A DNA stretch of 47,633 bases from Nitrospira sp. (GCA_019636945.1 JAHBWO010000012.1:1-47633); one strand, 5' to 3'. Positions 36,621 to 44,286 are shown, counted from the first letter of the stretch. Notes: a model not told the origin generated them from the letters alone. Numbers and translations are program-made.

Positions 36621-37165
36621 TCGTAACTCCTGCCACTCCGATGTCGACTAGGCGGCACGATTATGTACCCGCCATCATTCTTCACATCGATATGCTTCCC
36701 CAGCCTATTGTTGCCTGTCTTGAGATCGGGGCAATATTTAAAGAACACATGAAACCCACCGCCTCCCGTCTGCGCCATCAAGGTCTGTGGTTCGCCTTTC
36801 TCCCTGATCAGTTCCATCCAGGTCTGAGCCCCGACCTTCCCCGGCCCCATATCGATGTCAGCAATAGTAAGTCGACTGACTTTTCCAGTGGCAATCGCAA
36901 TGTTGCGCGGGGGTGTGCCGGGTCCCCACCATTCTTCGACCTTCAGAGAGTCGCACGAGGCATTCTTGAATCCATTCGGCACTAAGTCGCCGATTGGATG
37001 CTTGCCTATATCAGGACACTCGCTGCCTTGTGGGCACGTACAACATCCTTCTTCATCGACCGTCCAGCAAGGGAACACGTGCCATCGCAGTGCGATGTAC
37101 AGTCGGCCATAGCGCAGTACCTCGGCCTGGAATAAATCCCACATGGTGGTTTCGCTCATCGTCAT
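36602..37165 (-). CDS. bifunctional primase-polymerase (Prim-Pol) domain protein
   Basis: 187 residues. Features of the archaeo-eukaryotic-type Prim-Pol: a DID metal motif (LTIADIDMG), TGGGGFHVFFKY for the template/nucleotide site, and GKHPIGD. It has a Cys cluster (CWTVDEEGCCTCPQGSECPD) typical of the zinc-containing version. It makes primers and can extend DNA. The start MTMSETTM is fixed by a 4-bp ATGA overlap with the upstream gene; a longer open frame begins at 37252. It is coupled to the helicase gene downstream. Confidence 0.85.
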   Translation of the reverse strand: MTMSETTMWDLFQAEVLRYGRLYIALRWHVFPCWTVDEEGCCTCPQGSECPDIGKHPIGDLVPNGFKNASCDSLKVEEWWGPGTPPRNIAIATGKVSRLTIADIDMGPGKVGAQTWMELIREKGEPQTLMAQTGGGGFHVFFKYCPDLKTGNNRLGKHIDVKNDGGYIIVPPSRHRSGRSYEWPTIG

Positions 37166-37419
37166 CGTCCCACCGCCTGAAGCTTGAGCCACTCCGTCGC
37201 TTTCATTCCCTCGACACGCTCTACAACGGCATTTACACCTGCCGCTTTCCACTCTTGGCCGTAGCGAAAGAACTTTCGCGTGATGGGATCGTACGTGAAC
37301 TGATCAATCGGGATGCGGATTCGTTTGTCCATAGAGTTGTTCTCTGCGATGTAGGCATCCACCGCTTCGGCAGCCAACAGCTTGAGCAATTCCTTATGAG
37401 CGGGAGTGAGCGGTTTCAT
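37162..37419 (-). CDS. small hypothetical protein in replication operon
   Basis: 85 residues beginning MKPLTPAHKELLKLLAAEAV, helical then mixed (DPITRKFFRYGQEWKAAG). It overlaps both neighbours by a few bases (TAATG and ATGA), so it is translated as part of the operon. No family is recognised. Confidence 0.6.
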   Translation of the reverse strand: MKPLTPAHKELLKLLAAEAVDAYIAENNSMDKRIRIPIDQFTYDPITRKFFRYGQEWKAAGVNAVVERVEGMKATEWLKLQAVGR

Positions 37420-37658
37420 TACAACACCCCTTTCTTATTCGCATTGAAGCGAGCCTGTCTTGGTGTGATGCCCGGTAAGTCGTCAATAAATTCCTCTAGT
37501 TCACTTCGTTTAAAGTAAATGTTGCGACCCATCCGCTTGCACGGCACCACGCCTCGGTATAGCAATCGGCGCAACCATCGTTCGCTCCCGCCCAAATAAA
37601 TCGCCGCCGCTTTCACGTCTAGCAACACACCGTTGATAGGAGTTGCGCGGCGATTCAT
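37419..37658 (-). CDS. AlpA/excisionase-like helix-turn-helix protein
   Basis: 79 residues, with the MerR-type helix-turn-helix of excisionases and AlpA activators (LDVKAAAIYLGGSERWLRRL, YRGVVPCKRMGRNIYFKRSELEEF). It may control integrase direction or the operon. It overlaps the upstream gene by 4 bp and the downstream one by a shared TAATG. Confidence 0.8.
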   Translation of the reverse strand: MNRRATPINGVLLDVKAAAIYLGGSERWLRRLLYRGVVPCKRMGRNIYFKRSELEEFIDDLPGITPRQARFNANKKGVL

Positions 37659-37930
37659 TGGCCGTGCTCCCGAAGAAGCCTTTCCAGCTTCGGCACGCCA
37701 CCGTGCGCTTTCACAAAACGCCGCACCTCTGCGAGCAACAGGGCACGATGGCGAAAGGTCTTATCGCGCAGCAACTGTGCAATCAGATCCCTACACATCT
37801 TTGCCAAGGGGGCGTCGTGAATCAGGCATCGAATCGTGGCGGATTGGCTGCACCGGGATTTGGCCGATAACTTGGCCAGTGCGCGGCGCTCGGACTGACT
37901 TAACAAGGCAGGAAAAATTTTTCGGTTCAC
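37655..37930 (-). CDS. basic hypothetical protein, first gene of replication operon
   Basis: 92 residues from a GTG with GGAGGA seven bases upstream; an open frame back to 37984 is not preferred because it runs into a terminator. Basic and helical (LSQSERRALAKLSAKSRCSQSATIR) with a possible ribbon or HTH feature. Function unknown. The operon 37655-34833 is overlapped throughout. Confidence 0.6.
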   Translation of the reverse strand: MNRKIFPALLSQSERRALAKLSAKSRCSQSATIRCLIHDAPLAKMCRDLIAQLLRDKTFRHRALLLAEVRRFVKAHGGVPKLERLLREHGQ

Positions 37931-37956
37931 GGAGCGTTCCTCCAGCCGTAAAACGC

Positions 37957-37992
37957 AAAAAAGCGGATGGACGCTTCGCAGCATTCATCCGC
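37957..37992 (-). terminator. intrinsic terminator of the structured RNA
   Basis: On the minus strand, a stem of about 12 pairs, one mismatched position (37963-37974 with 37981-37992, plus one inner pair) is followed by six T's (37962-37957). It lies before the GTG of the replication operon, so transcripts arriving from 38230 should end here or be controlled here. Confidence 0.75.
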
Positions 37993-38228
37993 CTTTACGA
38001 GATCGAGTTTTAAGGATTTATAGAAAAGAAACGCCACAGACGGACTCCATGCGAAAACACGAGTTGTGTTTCACGCTATGGACGTCCCACTCCTGTGGCA
38101 CGCCAGACGTTGCCCCCTAACCCCGCTCTGGGGTTAGGATCACAGCTAGTACGTAGCTGACTCCTTATGCAACGCCCCACCAGGTCCGAGACCTGGCCAC
38201 GGCTGACTGATCGAGAACCGATCAACCG
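37957..38228 (-). ncRNA. candidate structured RNA of ~270 nt
   Basis: Five successive stems occur between the -10 box and a terminator: 38226-38211 (TGATCG/CGATCA type), 38207-38191 (CCAGGTC/GACCTGG), 38158-38142 (CAGCTA/TAGCTG), 38137-38117 (8 bp, CTAACCCC/GGGGTTAG), and a long imperfect hairpin 38099-38033 closed by GCCACAG/CTGTGGC. No credible protein is encoded. It could be a separate RNA, a leader of the replication operon, or a folded replication origin. Strand is inferred from the promoter and the T-run. Confidence 0.5.
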
Positions 38229-38234
38229 AGTAGA

Positions 38235-38240
38235 ATTATA
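38235..38240 (-). promoter_or_regulatory. -10 box for the minus-strand structured RNA
   Basis: TATAAT on the minus strand in AT-rich context, ending a few bases before the first hairpin. The -35 (TTTTCC region) is weak. Confidence 0.5.
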
Positions 38241-38333
38241 TACCAGCCGGAAGGAAAATAAAACAGGGTAATTATTTAATCCATAACATCAAGTTGTATT
38301 TATAAGTCATTGCTATAAATGGAATGTATTTAT

Positions 38334-38557
38334 CATAATATACGGCGAAACCATGCCACCTAGGTAGACTTCTTGACAGAACTGAAAACCTAAGTGACTA
38401 TAGCGGTAAGGAGACCCAAATTGTCCACGATACCGCTATGGAAGTTGGCATCATAAATACAACTTGAGCGAAAGCCACCATACCGCGCGGTGGTGGTTAT
38501 TGAGACCCACAATCGGCCTCTTCAGGGAAGGTTTGCCCTGGAGGGGCATTTTTATTT
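38334..38557 (+). ncRNA. candidate leader or small RNA before the defence operon
   Basis: Possible plus-strand promoters: TTGCTA..CATAAT (-10 at 38334-38339) and TTGACA (38373-38378) with a weak GACTAT -10. The transcript would contain three stems: ATAGCGGTA/TACCGCTAT (38400-38408 with 38431-38439), CCACCA/TGGTGG (38475-38496) and the terminator stem (38516-38547). A 13-bp inverted repeat (38290-38302 / 38454-38466) spans it. No protein frame. It is either an sRNA or an attenuator leader controlling the CBASS-like genes. Confidence 0.5.
38516..38557 (+). terminator. intrinsic terminator directly before the defence operon
   Basis: A 12-bp stem with two G-T pairs (38516-38527 with 38536-38547), an 8-nt loop, then A-T5-A-T3. 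It ends about six bases before the AAGGAGGT of the first gene. Strong terminators in this position usually mean attenuation or a separate upstream RNA. Confidence 0.8.
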
Positions 38558-38573
38558 CTAACAAGGAGGTCCT

Positions 38574-38819
38574 ATGAGCAAAGGACGTGACAGAATAGTT
38601 TTCCGGCGCGGCGATGAGTGGGTTAACAAGCGAAACGATTCTGACAGAATCTCCAGTAGCCACCAGACACAGAACGCAGCCGCGAAGGCAGCTAAGCAAA
38701 TGTTGATCAATCAGGGTGGTGGAGAGCTCACCATAAAAGGTGAAAATGGAAAGATTCGAAGCAAAGACACGATTCCTCCAGGCAATGACCCAAATCCACC
38801 AAGAGACAGAGAGTACTAG
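38574..38819 (+). CDS. DUF2188-like small protein
   Basis: 81 residues. FRRGDEWVNKRNDSDR, QNAAAKAAKQML and GGELTIKGENGKIRSKDTI match the DUF2188 pattern: a three-stranded sheet with one helix. The role of DUF2188 is unknown; it is often found near signalling or defence genes. AAGGAGGT precedes the ATG. Two bases separate it from the patatin gene, so they are translated together. A strong terminator stands just upstream. Confidence 0.8.
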   Translation: MSKGRDRIVFRRGDEWVNKRNDSDRISSSHQTQNAAAKAAKQMLINQGGGELTIKGENGKIRSKDTIPPGNDPNPPRDREY

Positions 38820-38821
38820 CA

Positions 38822-39820
38822 ATGGGATTTCAAATTCTCACACTTAGTGGAGGTGGGTTTTTAGGGCTTTACACCGCGACTCTACTTGCGGAGCTAGAGG
38901 AGCGATGGAAACGCTCTATCGCAACGAGCTTTGACCTTATTGCAGGAACCTCAATCGGGGGCATCATCGCATTGGCGCTTGCGGCGGGCACTCCAGCTTC
39001 AAAAATTAAGGCTGCATTCGAGGACAATGGGAAGAAAATCTTCTCTAAGAAACCCCCACCTAAATCAAGATTTGGATCCTTTTGGGATATTCTACTTTCA
39101 ACCTCCTCGTCAAAATATAAGAGTTCCATTCTCAGAGAGACAGTTGAAGAACTTGTTGGAGTAAATACACGCATTGGAGATTTGCGCCACGCAGTGTTAA
39201 TACCTTCGATCAACTTGTCCAAGGGAAGACCGCAGATATTTAAAACTCCGCACCATCCTGACTTTAAGCTTGACCTGCATCTGAAAGTTTCTGACGTTGC
39301 CCTAGCTACCTCCGCTGCGCCCACTTTTTTTCCACTCGCAGAAATCAATGACTCACTCTTTGTGGACGGGGGATTATATGCCAACTCTCCAGACCTCTTT
39401 GCGCTCCATGAAGCAACGCACTTTTTTAAGATCCCTGAACAGGACATTCGGATGCTAAGTATCGGAACCACGACCTCTCAATTTTCGTTTGGGCATCCAG
39501 CCGAGAAAGACTTTGGAATTTATCAGTGGTTCGCCGGACAGCGCCTGATGAATGTCATTATTGCCTCACAACAACAATCGGTTGGGTACATGCTCGGCCA
39601 TCGACTTTCTAACAGGTATTTACGCTTGGATGCGAATCAATCAAAAGAGCAAGAACGGGCATTGGGGCTTGATATCGCAACTGATGAAGCACAAAAGCTC
39701 GTCCGAGCGCTCGCCTCTGCGACATTTCAAGATCACATAAACGATACACTACTAAAGGAAATGATGGAGAATCAGGCTCCCCAGCCAATCTTCTACCATC
39801 ATTTATCCAAACAATCTTAG
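38822..39820 (+). CDS. patatin-like phospholipase, CapV-type CBASS effector
   Basis: 332 residues. The oxyanion loop GGGFLG (10-15), the nucleophile elbow GTSIG with S44, and the catalytic dyad partner D182 in VDGGLY are all present, as in patatin phospholipases. In CBASS, such enzymes are switched on by the cyclic nucleotide of the neighbouring CD-NTase and degrade the inner membrane, killing the infected cell. The gene lies between the DUF2188 gene (2-bp gap) and the CD-NTase (10-bp gap). AT-rich codon use differs from the replication genes. Confidence 0.93.
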   Translation: MGFQILTLSGGGFLGLYTATLLAELEERWKRSIATSFDLIAGTSIGGIIALALAAGTPASKIKAAFEDNGKKIFSKKPPPKSRFGSFWDILLSTSSSKYKSSILRETVEELVGVNTRIGDLRHAVLIPSINLSKGRPQIFKTPHHPDFKLDLHLKVSDVALATSAAPTFFPLAEINDSLFVDGGLYANSPDLFALHEATHFFKIPEQDIRMLSIGTTTSQFSFGHPAEKDFGIYQWFAGQRLMNVIIASQQQSVGYMLGHRLSNRYLRLDANQSKEQERALGLDIATDEAQKLVRALASATFQDHINDTLLKEMMENQAPQPIFYHHLSKQS

Positions 39821-39830
39821 GAGTAAGGGT

Positions 39831-41228
39831 ATGGGCATAACAGCGAACTACTTCTTCAACGCGAGTGATTCCGAAAAGCAGACGTTGCACAGAAGAATTA
39901 CTCCTAATGATTCTCAATTTAGCGACCAGCAAGAACGCTGGAACAAACTAGCTGATTTCTTGATTGAGCGATTGAAGGAAAGAAGTGGTTATCCCATACG
40001 GACTTGGCTACAAGGATCATATAAATTCGCGACTCAAGTAAGGCCGGTTCACATGGACGAGGAGTTCGATATTGATCTAGGGGTATATTTCTGTTGGGAT
40101 GATGATCGCAACGGTGGAGAATATTCTCCGAAGGAACTTAAAGACTTGGTGCAGGAAAATCTGCGACGCTTTGCCGGTGAAAACGATGATGTCATAGAGG
40201 TAGTTACGCCCGCCAAGCCTCGGTGTTGTCGCATTCGCTTTAAAGGCAATTTTCATATCGATATTCCTTGTTACCATCTTCACGAGACTTCTGATGCTCG
40301 CTCACTAGCTACAGAGGAGGATAAGTGGGAAGACAGCGATCCAAAGTCCATTTACATTTGGTTTAAGGATCAATTTGATGATGAGGAAAGAGCCTCTGTT
40401 CGAAGACTCATCAGATACGTGAAAGCATGGGCTGCATTGAAGTTTCGAGACGTAAAGACTAGACCCCCCTCTCTCTTGCTGACAGTATTAATAGCAGAAG
40501 CCGCAAAGCAATTTCCGTCAAAGCTTTTTACAGGTGATGATGAAGCTTTGGCGGCAGTGCTCCCTACCGTTGTTGATCGTTTGAGTGATATTCCAGATGT
40601 GCCAAACCCCATTGATAGAGCAGAAAACTTGGCTAGTCGCCTTTCGAACTCCGCCTGGAGTGCATTTGTTGAAAAGTTCAAGTCCTTTTCTACAACAGCT
40701 CAAAGCGCATTGAAGGACAATGACTGTGTGACAGCGTGCTCACGCTGGACCATGGAATTTGAGCATTTATTCCCTTTGCCTGATACAAACAATACCAATG
40801 ATACTACTAAAGGTTTACCTACGGTTAGGACGACGCTTCCTGAAGTCAGTGTTCGAGCGGTCTCAAATGAAAATCCAAACTTGAGTTTTAGTGGCCATAA
40901 TCGAATTGGCCCAATCCCTAAAAATTGCAAGATAAAGTTTGACGTTGTAAACGGCATGAGTATGCCTCCTGGTACAAAAATTAATTGGATAGTGCGTAAT
41001 GAGGGAGATGAAGCAGAAAATACAAATGACCTTGGACATCTTGCAGGTACTGGATTAGCTGCAGAGGAAAGATCTTCGTACAAAGGCACGCACTTCATGG
41101 ACTGTACGGCCATCTGTGATGGCAAGGTAATTGGCCTACGAAGAGTGCGAGTACAGATTGAAGGCGCATCACTTCCGAAAAAACAGAATCAAAGGGCAGC
41201 TCTCCTTAAGCTGGTTGGTCGCAAATAG
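39831..41228 (+). CDS. CD-NTase (CBASS cyclase) with AGS-C-like sensor domain
   Basis: 465 residues. Nucleotidyltransferase core with GS (62-63 in LQGSYKFATQ), the metal-binding pair D80/D82 (EFDIDLG) and the third acid D144 (FHIDIP), as in DncV/CD-NTases. It would make a cyclic di- or trinucleotide on phage infection. The C-terminal ~130 residues (GHNRIGPIPKNCKIKFDVVN.. INWIVRNEGDEAENTNDLGH) resemble the AGS-C sensor domain predicted for such enzymes. TAGGAG precedes the ATG. No Cap2/Cap3 or HORMA/TRIP13 gene is nearby, as in short (type I) systems. Confidence 0.92.
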   Translation: MGITANYFFNASDSEKQTLHRRITPNDSQFSDQQERWNKLADFLIERLKERSGYPIRTWLQGSYKFATQVRPVHMDEEFDIDLGVYFCWDDDRNGGEYSPKELKDLVQENLRRFAGENDDVIEVVTPAKPRCCRIRFKGNFHIDIPCYHLHETSDARSLATEEDKWEDSDPKSIYIWFKDQFDDEERASVRRLIRYVKAWAALKFRDVKTRPPSLLLTVLIAEAAKQFPSKLFTGDDEALAAVLPTVVDRLSDIPDVPNPIDRAENLASRLSNSAWSAFVEKFKSFSTTAQSALKDNDCVTACSRWTMEFEHLFPLPDTNNTNDTTKGLPTVRTTLPEVSVRAVSNENPNLSFSGHNRIGPIPKNCKIKFDVVNGMSMPPGTKINWIVRNEGDEAENTNDLGHLAGTGLAAEERSSYKGTHFMDCTAICDGKVIGLRRVRVQIEGASLPKKQNQRAALLKLVGRK

Positions 41229-41308
41229 ATTCCCACTGGCCCCAACAGCTTAACGATGTTGGACCGACTCTCGATAGCTGTTATTAAGATAGGAAATTTC
41301 TAAAAAGC

Positions 41309-42892
41309 ATGAAGAGGTTTCCCAAGATACGCATGCCTCATCCATCTCAGCCTGACTATAAAATTGTAATGGCTGCGTTGAATCGACAAGCTGAAATGGA
41401 TGTTGGTTTTAGATTGAAGATGGATGAAATCAATGAAAAACTTCCACACTTCGCTTTGACGCGTAGTCAAGGTGGTTCAGGTTTTATAGTGGCAGAAACT
41501 CTTCGTGGTTATTTTATTGAATATCTTAACCGCCTCACACTGCATGGGCAGTTTTCTCTTCCGACCTCGTTCAACGTCGTGCAAAGTTTTCTCTCGTATT
41601 CTAAATCTCTCCTTGCCTTCGATCTTCGAGAAGAACGAGAGCACTTGCTTCGGTTCTACGAGTATTTTGATTGGTATACCGCCAATAGCTTTCCGGACCA
41701 GCCCCTAGCGCTTACTGACATTCTGCCAGAAGGAATTGTGTACGCTTACAATGGTATCAGCCCACTGGATGATTTTGTCTTGGAAACAGATAATTCCAAA
41801 CTTCGGATACTGGGCGTAGGAATGGTACGCCACGGTCATGATTTGTCCGCTATCATTATTGCCGGAGAGAATCCTCCTTTTCCATCTGATGAAGATATTA
41901 GGAAGGAGCTTAAAATTCCTGATAGCTCCCCATATCCGGGAAAAGAAGGTCTTAGGTCAGAGCCCTCCCTCAATACGAAGGATAGATACGTCTCAGAACT
42001 GCCCGGTCATTCACGTGTAATTATGCTGGCGCGATACGATCTTCAGGATTCCACATTCGACGTTAGATATGTAAATCTAGATGTTGGCGCAGGGTATATG
42101 GTTCTGACCGATGATCGAACGATTTACCACAATGAAAATGATCGTGATGAGATGCTGCCCTTTTCGATCGAAAATTTACCTCGTTACTCATCCCTATTCT
42201 CTGCATTAGCAAGTCTTTTATATCTTCCGGCATTTTTCGTCGATCATGGCGCTCGCATTGTGGAAACAAAGTTTGCAACAGACCTCCATACAAAGAGTCG
42301 GCGAACGCTTGTTAATAAGGCAATAAAGACTCTCGGCTTGAATCAAGTTCCATTCTTTAGGACGATGCGTTGTTTGTCTGGCATTTATCCTGATAGAAGC
42401 AAAGCCGTCTTAACAATTGATCCTCCTGCCATGGACTTTGAATCTTCCGGCTATTGGCGGCCTCTTCCAAATGGTGAAGTTGGTCAAACAAAAGACGGAA
42501 CTCCAATTGTTGGGCAAACATGGGTCAAACGAACAGAAACGTGGAAGGCACAGAGTCTTTCTTCGTTTGTTATCTCAAGAACTCCTTGTTTAAGTTCCGG
42601 AGAAGACCCCGGTTGGATCTACATCATGCGGTCAGGCTCTCATCACGATGATATATATAAGATTGGTCTCACGCGGAGAACGACTGAAGAGCGCGCGAAA
42701 GAACTAAGTGGTTCAACCGGAGTACCAACTGGCTTTGAGGTTCTTTTCAGTTGGGTAGTGGGTGATTGCGCGAAGTTCGAGCAGGAACTTCATCGTCGCC
42801 TGAAGCATCTTCGTATTAACAGACAACGAGAATTCTTCCGCGGAAACCTTCAGGAGATCGTAAAAGCAGTGAGTGAGATGGTCCCGCCCTGA
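41309..42892 (+). CDS. large protein with C-terminal GIY-YIG/T5orf172 nuclease domain
   Basis: 527 residues. The last ~95 (from W436: WIYIMRSG..DDIYKIGLTRRTTEERAKEL, then FEQELHRRLKHLR) are a T5orf172/MUG113-type GIY-YIG domain. The first ~420 residues are unknown; they contain LTDDRTIYHNEND and a hydrophobic stretch SLFSALASLLYLPAFF. It starts 80 bp after the CD-NTase on the same strand with similar AT-rich codons, so it may be a second effector or accessory of the system. Only a weak ribosome site (AGGAAA). No terminator follows before attR. Confidence 0.75.
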   Translation: MKRFPKIRMPHPSQPDYKIVMAALNRQAEMDVGFRLKMDEINEKLPHFALTRSQGGSGFIVAETLRGYFIEYLNRLTLHGQFSLPTSFNVVQSFLSYSKSLLAFDLREEREHLLRFYEYFDWYTANSFPDQPLALTDILPEGIVYAYNGISPLDDFVLETDNSKLRILGVGMVRHGHDLSAIIIAGENPPFPSDEDIRKELKIPDSSPYPGKEGLRSEPSLNTKDRYVSELPGHSRVIMLARYDLQDSTFDVRYVNLDVGAGYMVLTDDRTIYHNENDRDEMLPFSIENLPRYSSLFSALASLLYLPAFFVDHGARIVETKFATDLHTKSRRTLVNKAIKTLGLNQVPFFRTMRCLSGIYPDRSKAVLTIDPPAMDFESSGYWRPLPNGEVGQTKDGTPIVGQTWVKRTETWKAQSLSSFVISRTPCLSSGEDPGWIYIMRSGSHHDDIYKIGLTRRTTEERAKELSGSTGVPTGFEVLFSWVVGDCAKFEQELHRRLKHLRINRQREFFRGNLQEIVKAVSEMVPP

Positions 42893-42921
42893 CAACAATC
42901 ATGGCCGAGGTAGCACAGCTA

Positions 42922-42968
42922 TGGTTTACCTGGTAGGGAATTCGGGGGGACAGGGGAGTGGTAAACCA
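42922..42968. repeat. 9-bp inverted repeat near attR
   Basis: TGGTTTACC (42922-42930) and GGTAAACCA (42960-42968), 29-nt spacer, between the last gene and attR. It includes AATTCGGGGGGA, part of the 20-bp repeat found elsewhere in the element. Possibly an integrase arm site. Confidence 0.45.
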
Positions 42969-43083
42969 CGGTAATAGACGGTAAGCGACGCTAGAAGACG
43001 GTCCTCACGCGAGCAGTGGAATCGTCAGCGTTATAGAGGGGTTTCGAAGCTTTTCACGGAGTTCGAGGACTGAGGCTTCGGGA

Positions 43084-43125
43084 TTAGGAAACCGCTGCTC
43101 TATCCAACTGAGCTACGGGGGCAAG
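43084..43125. repeat. attachment repeat attR (42 bp, tRNA-Arg 5' half)
   Basis: 42-bp identical copy of 28431-28472; the displaced original 5' half of tRNA-Arg. The chromosomal sequence to its right was once the tRNA's upstream region. Confidence 0.92.
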
Positions 43126-43216
43126 GCCTACTATCATATAGTTACGCGAGGCTCGCGACAAGCGCTTTCTCGGCGTAGTGAATAACGTAGTGACTTATTA
43201 CAAAGTCGGCGCATTG

Positions 43217-43840
43217 TTATTGTTTGCCAGTTGCGTGGTCGGTAGTCACTACCAGTAGTTCCCCGATTTGATCGATCACTCTTCCAAGACGATTATCAAC
43301 GTCATTCGCGACGTTCTCGCTATTCACAATGAGCTGTCTATTGTGCCACTCGTTAAGCTCTTCGACGGTTTTGATATCTCCTGGGCTGGGTATTGGTGGT
43401 ACGCGTCCAACCTGATTCAGATTGGCATAAGTTTTCATGGGAAATTCAGGAAATGAAATAGCGATGGACGCAATGATTTCATACATTCGTTTTCGTTCCC
43501 TGGCTAACTCAGTGCCCAAGGTCTCATTGACTTGCAAATAACGACGACCTTCCTCAAGGCCAATTTTATCCTTCGTGAGCGCGTATACTTGGAAATTATA
43601 TCCACCATGTATCTTGCTGTCCTGGAAATCTCTAACAACTTGCGTAAGTGTCGCACGCACCCCCATCAATTCACCAAAAGCCTGGCGACGTCTCTCCTGC
43701 ATATGTCGGTCATCCTGCCATTGTTGCGCGCAGTAGGTCCCGGACAACGTAGCAGCCAAAGTACAAATAGCAGTAATAGTGGAAGTAATAACTGAAGTGC
43801 GGAGGACAACTCTCAAATCTGTAGCTGGTTTATCTTTCAT
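43217..43840 (-). CDS. membrane-anchored hypothetical protein
   Basis: 207 residues with one N-terminal membrane segment (about 12-37) and a long helical cytoplasmic or periplasmic part (WQDDRHMQERRRQAFGELMG, VNETLGTELARERKRMYEI). No family is recognised. The ATG at 43840 is preferred to an upstream GTG. It is close to the element's right end and could be a passenger of it or a chromosomal gene. Confidence 0.6.
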   Translation of the reverse strand: MKDKPATDLRVVLRTSVITSTITAICTLAATLSGTYCAQQWQDDRHMQERRRQAFGELMGVRATLTQVVRDFQDSKIHGGYNFQVYALTKDKIGLEEGRRYLQVNETLGTELARERKRMYEIIASIAISFPEFPMKTYANLNQVGRVPPIPSPGDIKTVEELNEWHNRQLIVNSENVANDVDNRLGRVIDQIGELLVVTTDHATGKQ

Positions 43841-44100
43841 AGTTAAACCGGAGAGTTCGACCACCACGCGGCGGCACTATAGCGCAGGCCAAAGAAATGA
43901 GGCAATGGTTATCATCTATTGCCCTGGAGCTGTAGCTGCAAGCACTGCCGTGAATAGCGTTATAAAATAGGCGAGTAAATGGAGGGAAAGCTGAGGATAG
44001 CCCAACATCGATTCTCCCTTTGTTGGGGCGTAGGGCGAACTGTAGCGCATCGGCGGGACGATTGGAAGGGGAGGGGATAGGATAGCTTCTTACTGTCCTG

Positions 44101-44286
44101 CTACCCGCAGCATCCACCGGCGAAGACTTGCCGCTGTCTGTGGGCGTTCCAACAGGCGGGGCAAAGTTGGACGGTGGAATGGGTAAACCCGTCGACCGAT
44201 TCCATCCGTTGTTCAACAATGACGCCGCAATCCGAGCAGGGTCCTGCTGCTGTCTCCGACTGTCTCTTATGCGCTTCGACCATCAT
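44101..44286 (-). CDS. small zinc-ribbon-like protein
   Basis: 61 residues with CSDC and CPAC separated by ~25 residues, the ligands of a zinc ribbon, and a C-terminal GGCCG. AAGGTG lies near the start. Overlaps the next upstream gene by 20 bp. Function unknown. Confidence 0.55.
   Translation of the reverse strand: MMVEAHKRQSETAAGPCSDCGVIVEQRMESVDGFTHSTVQLCPACWNAHRQRQVFAGGCCG

Larger units (their letters stand above)
28431..43125. mobile_element. integrated satellite-like element in tRNA-Arg
   Basis: 14.7 kb bounded by the 42-bp direct repeats. It carries a tyrosine integrase next to attL, small regulators, terminase genes, a Prim-Pol/helicase replication operon and a CBASS-type defence cassette. 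No portal, capsid, protease, tail or lysis genes are recognisable, so it looks like a phage satellite or a reduced prophage that may be packaged by a helper. The defence cassette is markedly AT-richer than the rest. The target is unusual: the element provides a new 5' half and upstream sequence for the tRNA. Confidence 0.88.

Noticed and set aside
38097..38113. TGGCAC..TTGC resemblance to a sigma54 promoter
   Set aside because: The spacing between the GG and GC dinucleotides is wrong (13 instead of 10), and the bases belong to a hairpin.
38028..38230. CRISPR or retron interpretation of the hairpin chain
   Set aside because: The stems are all different, there are no regular repeats and spacers, and no reverse transcriptase or Cas gene is nearby.
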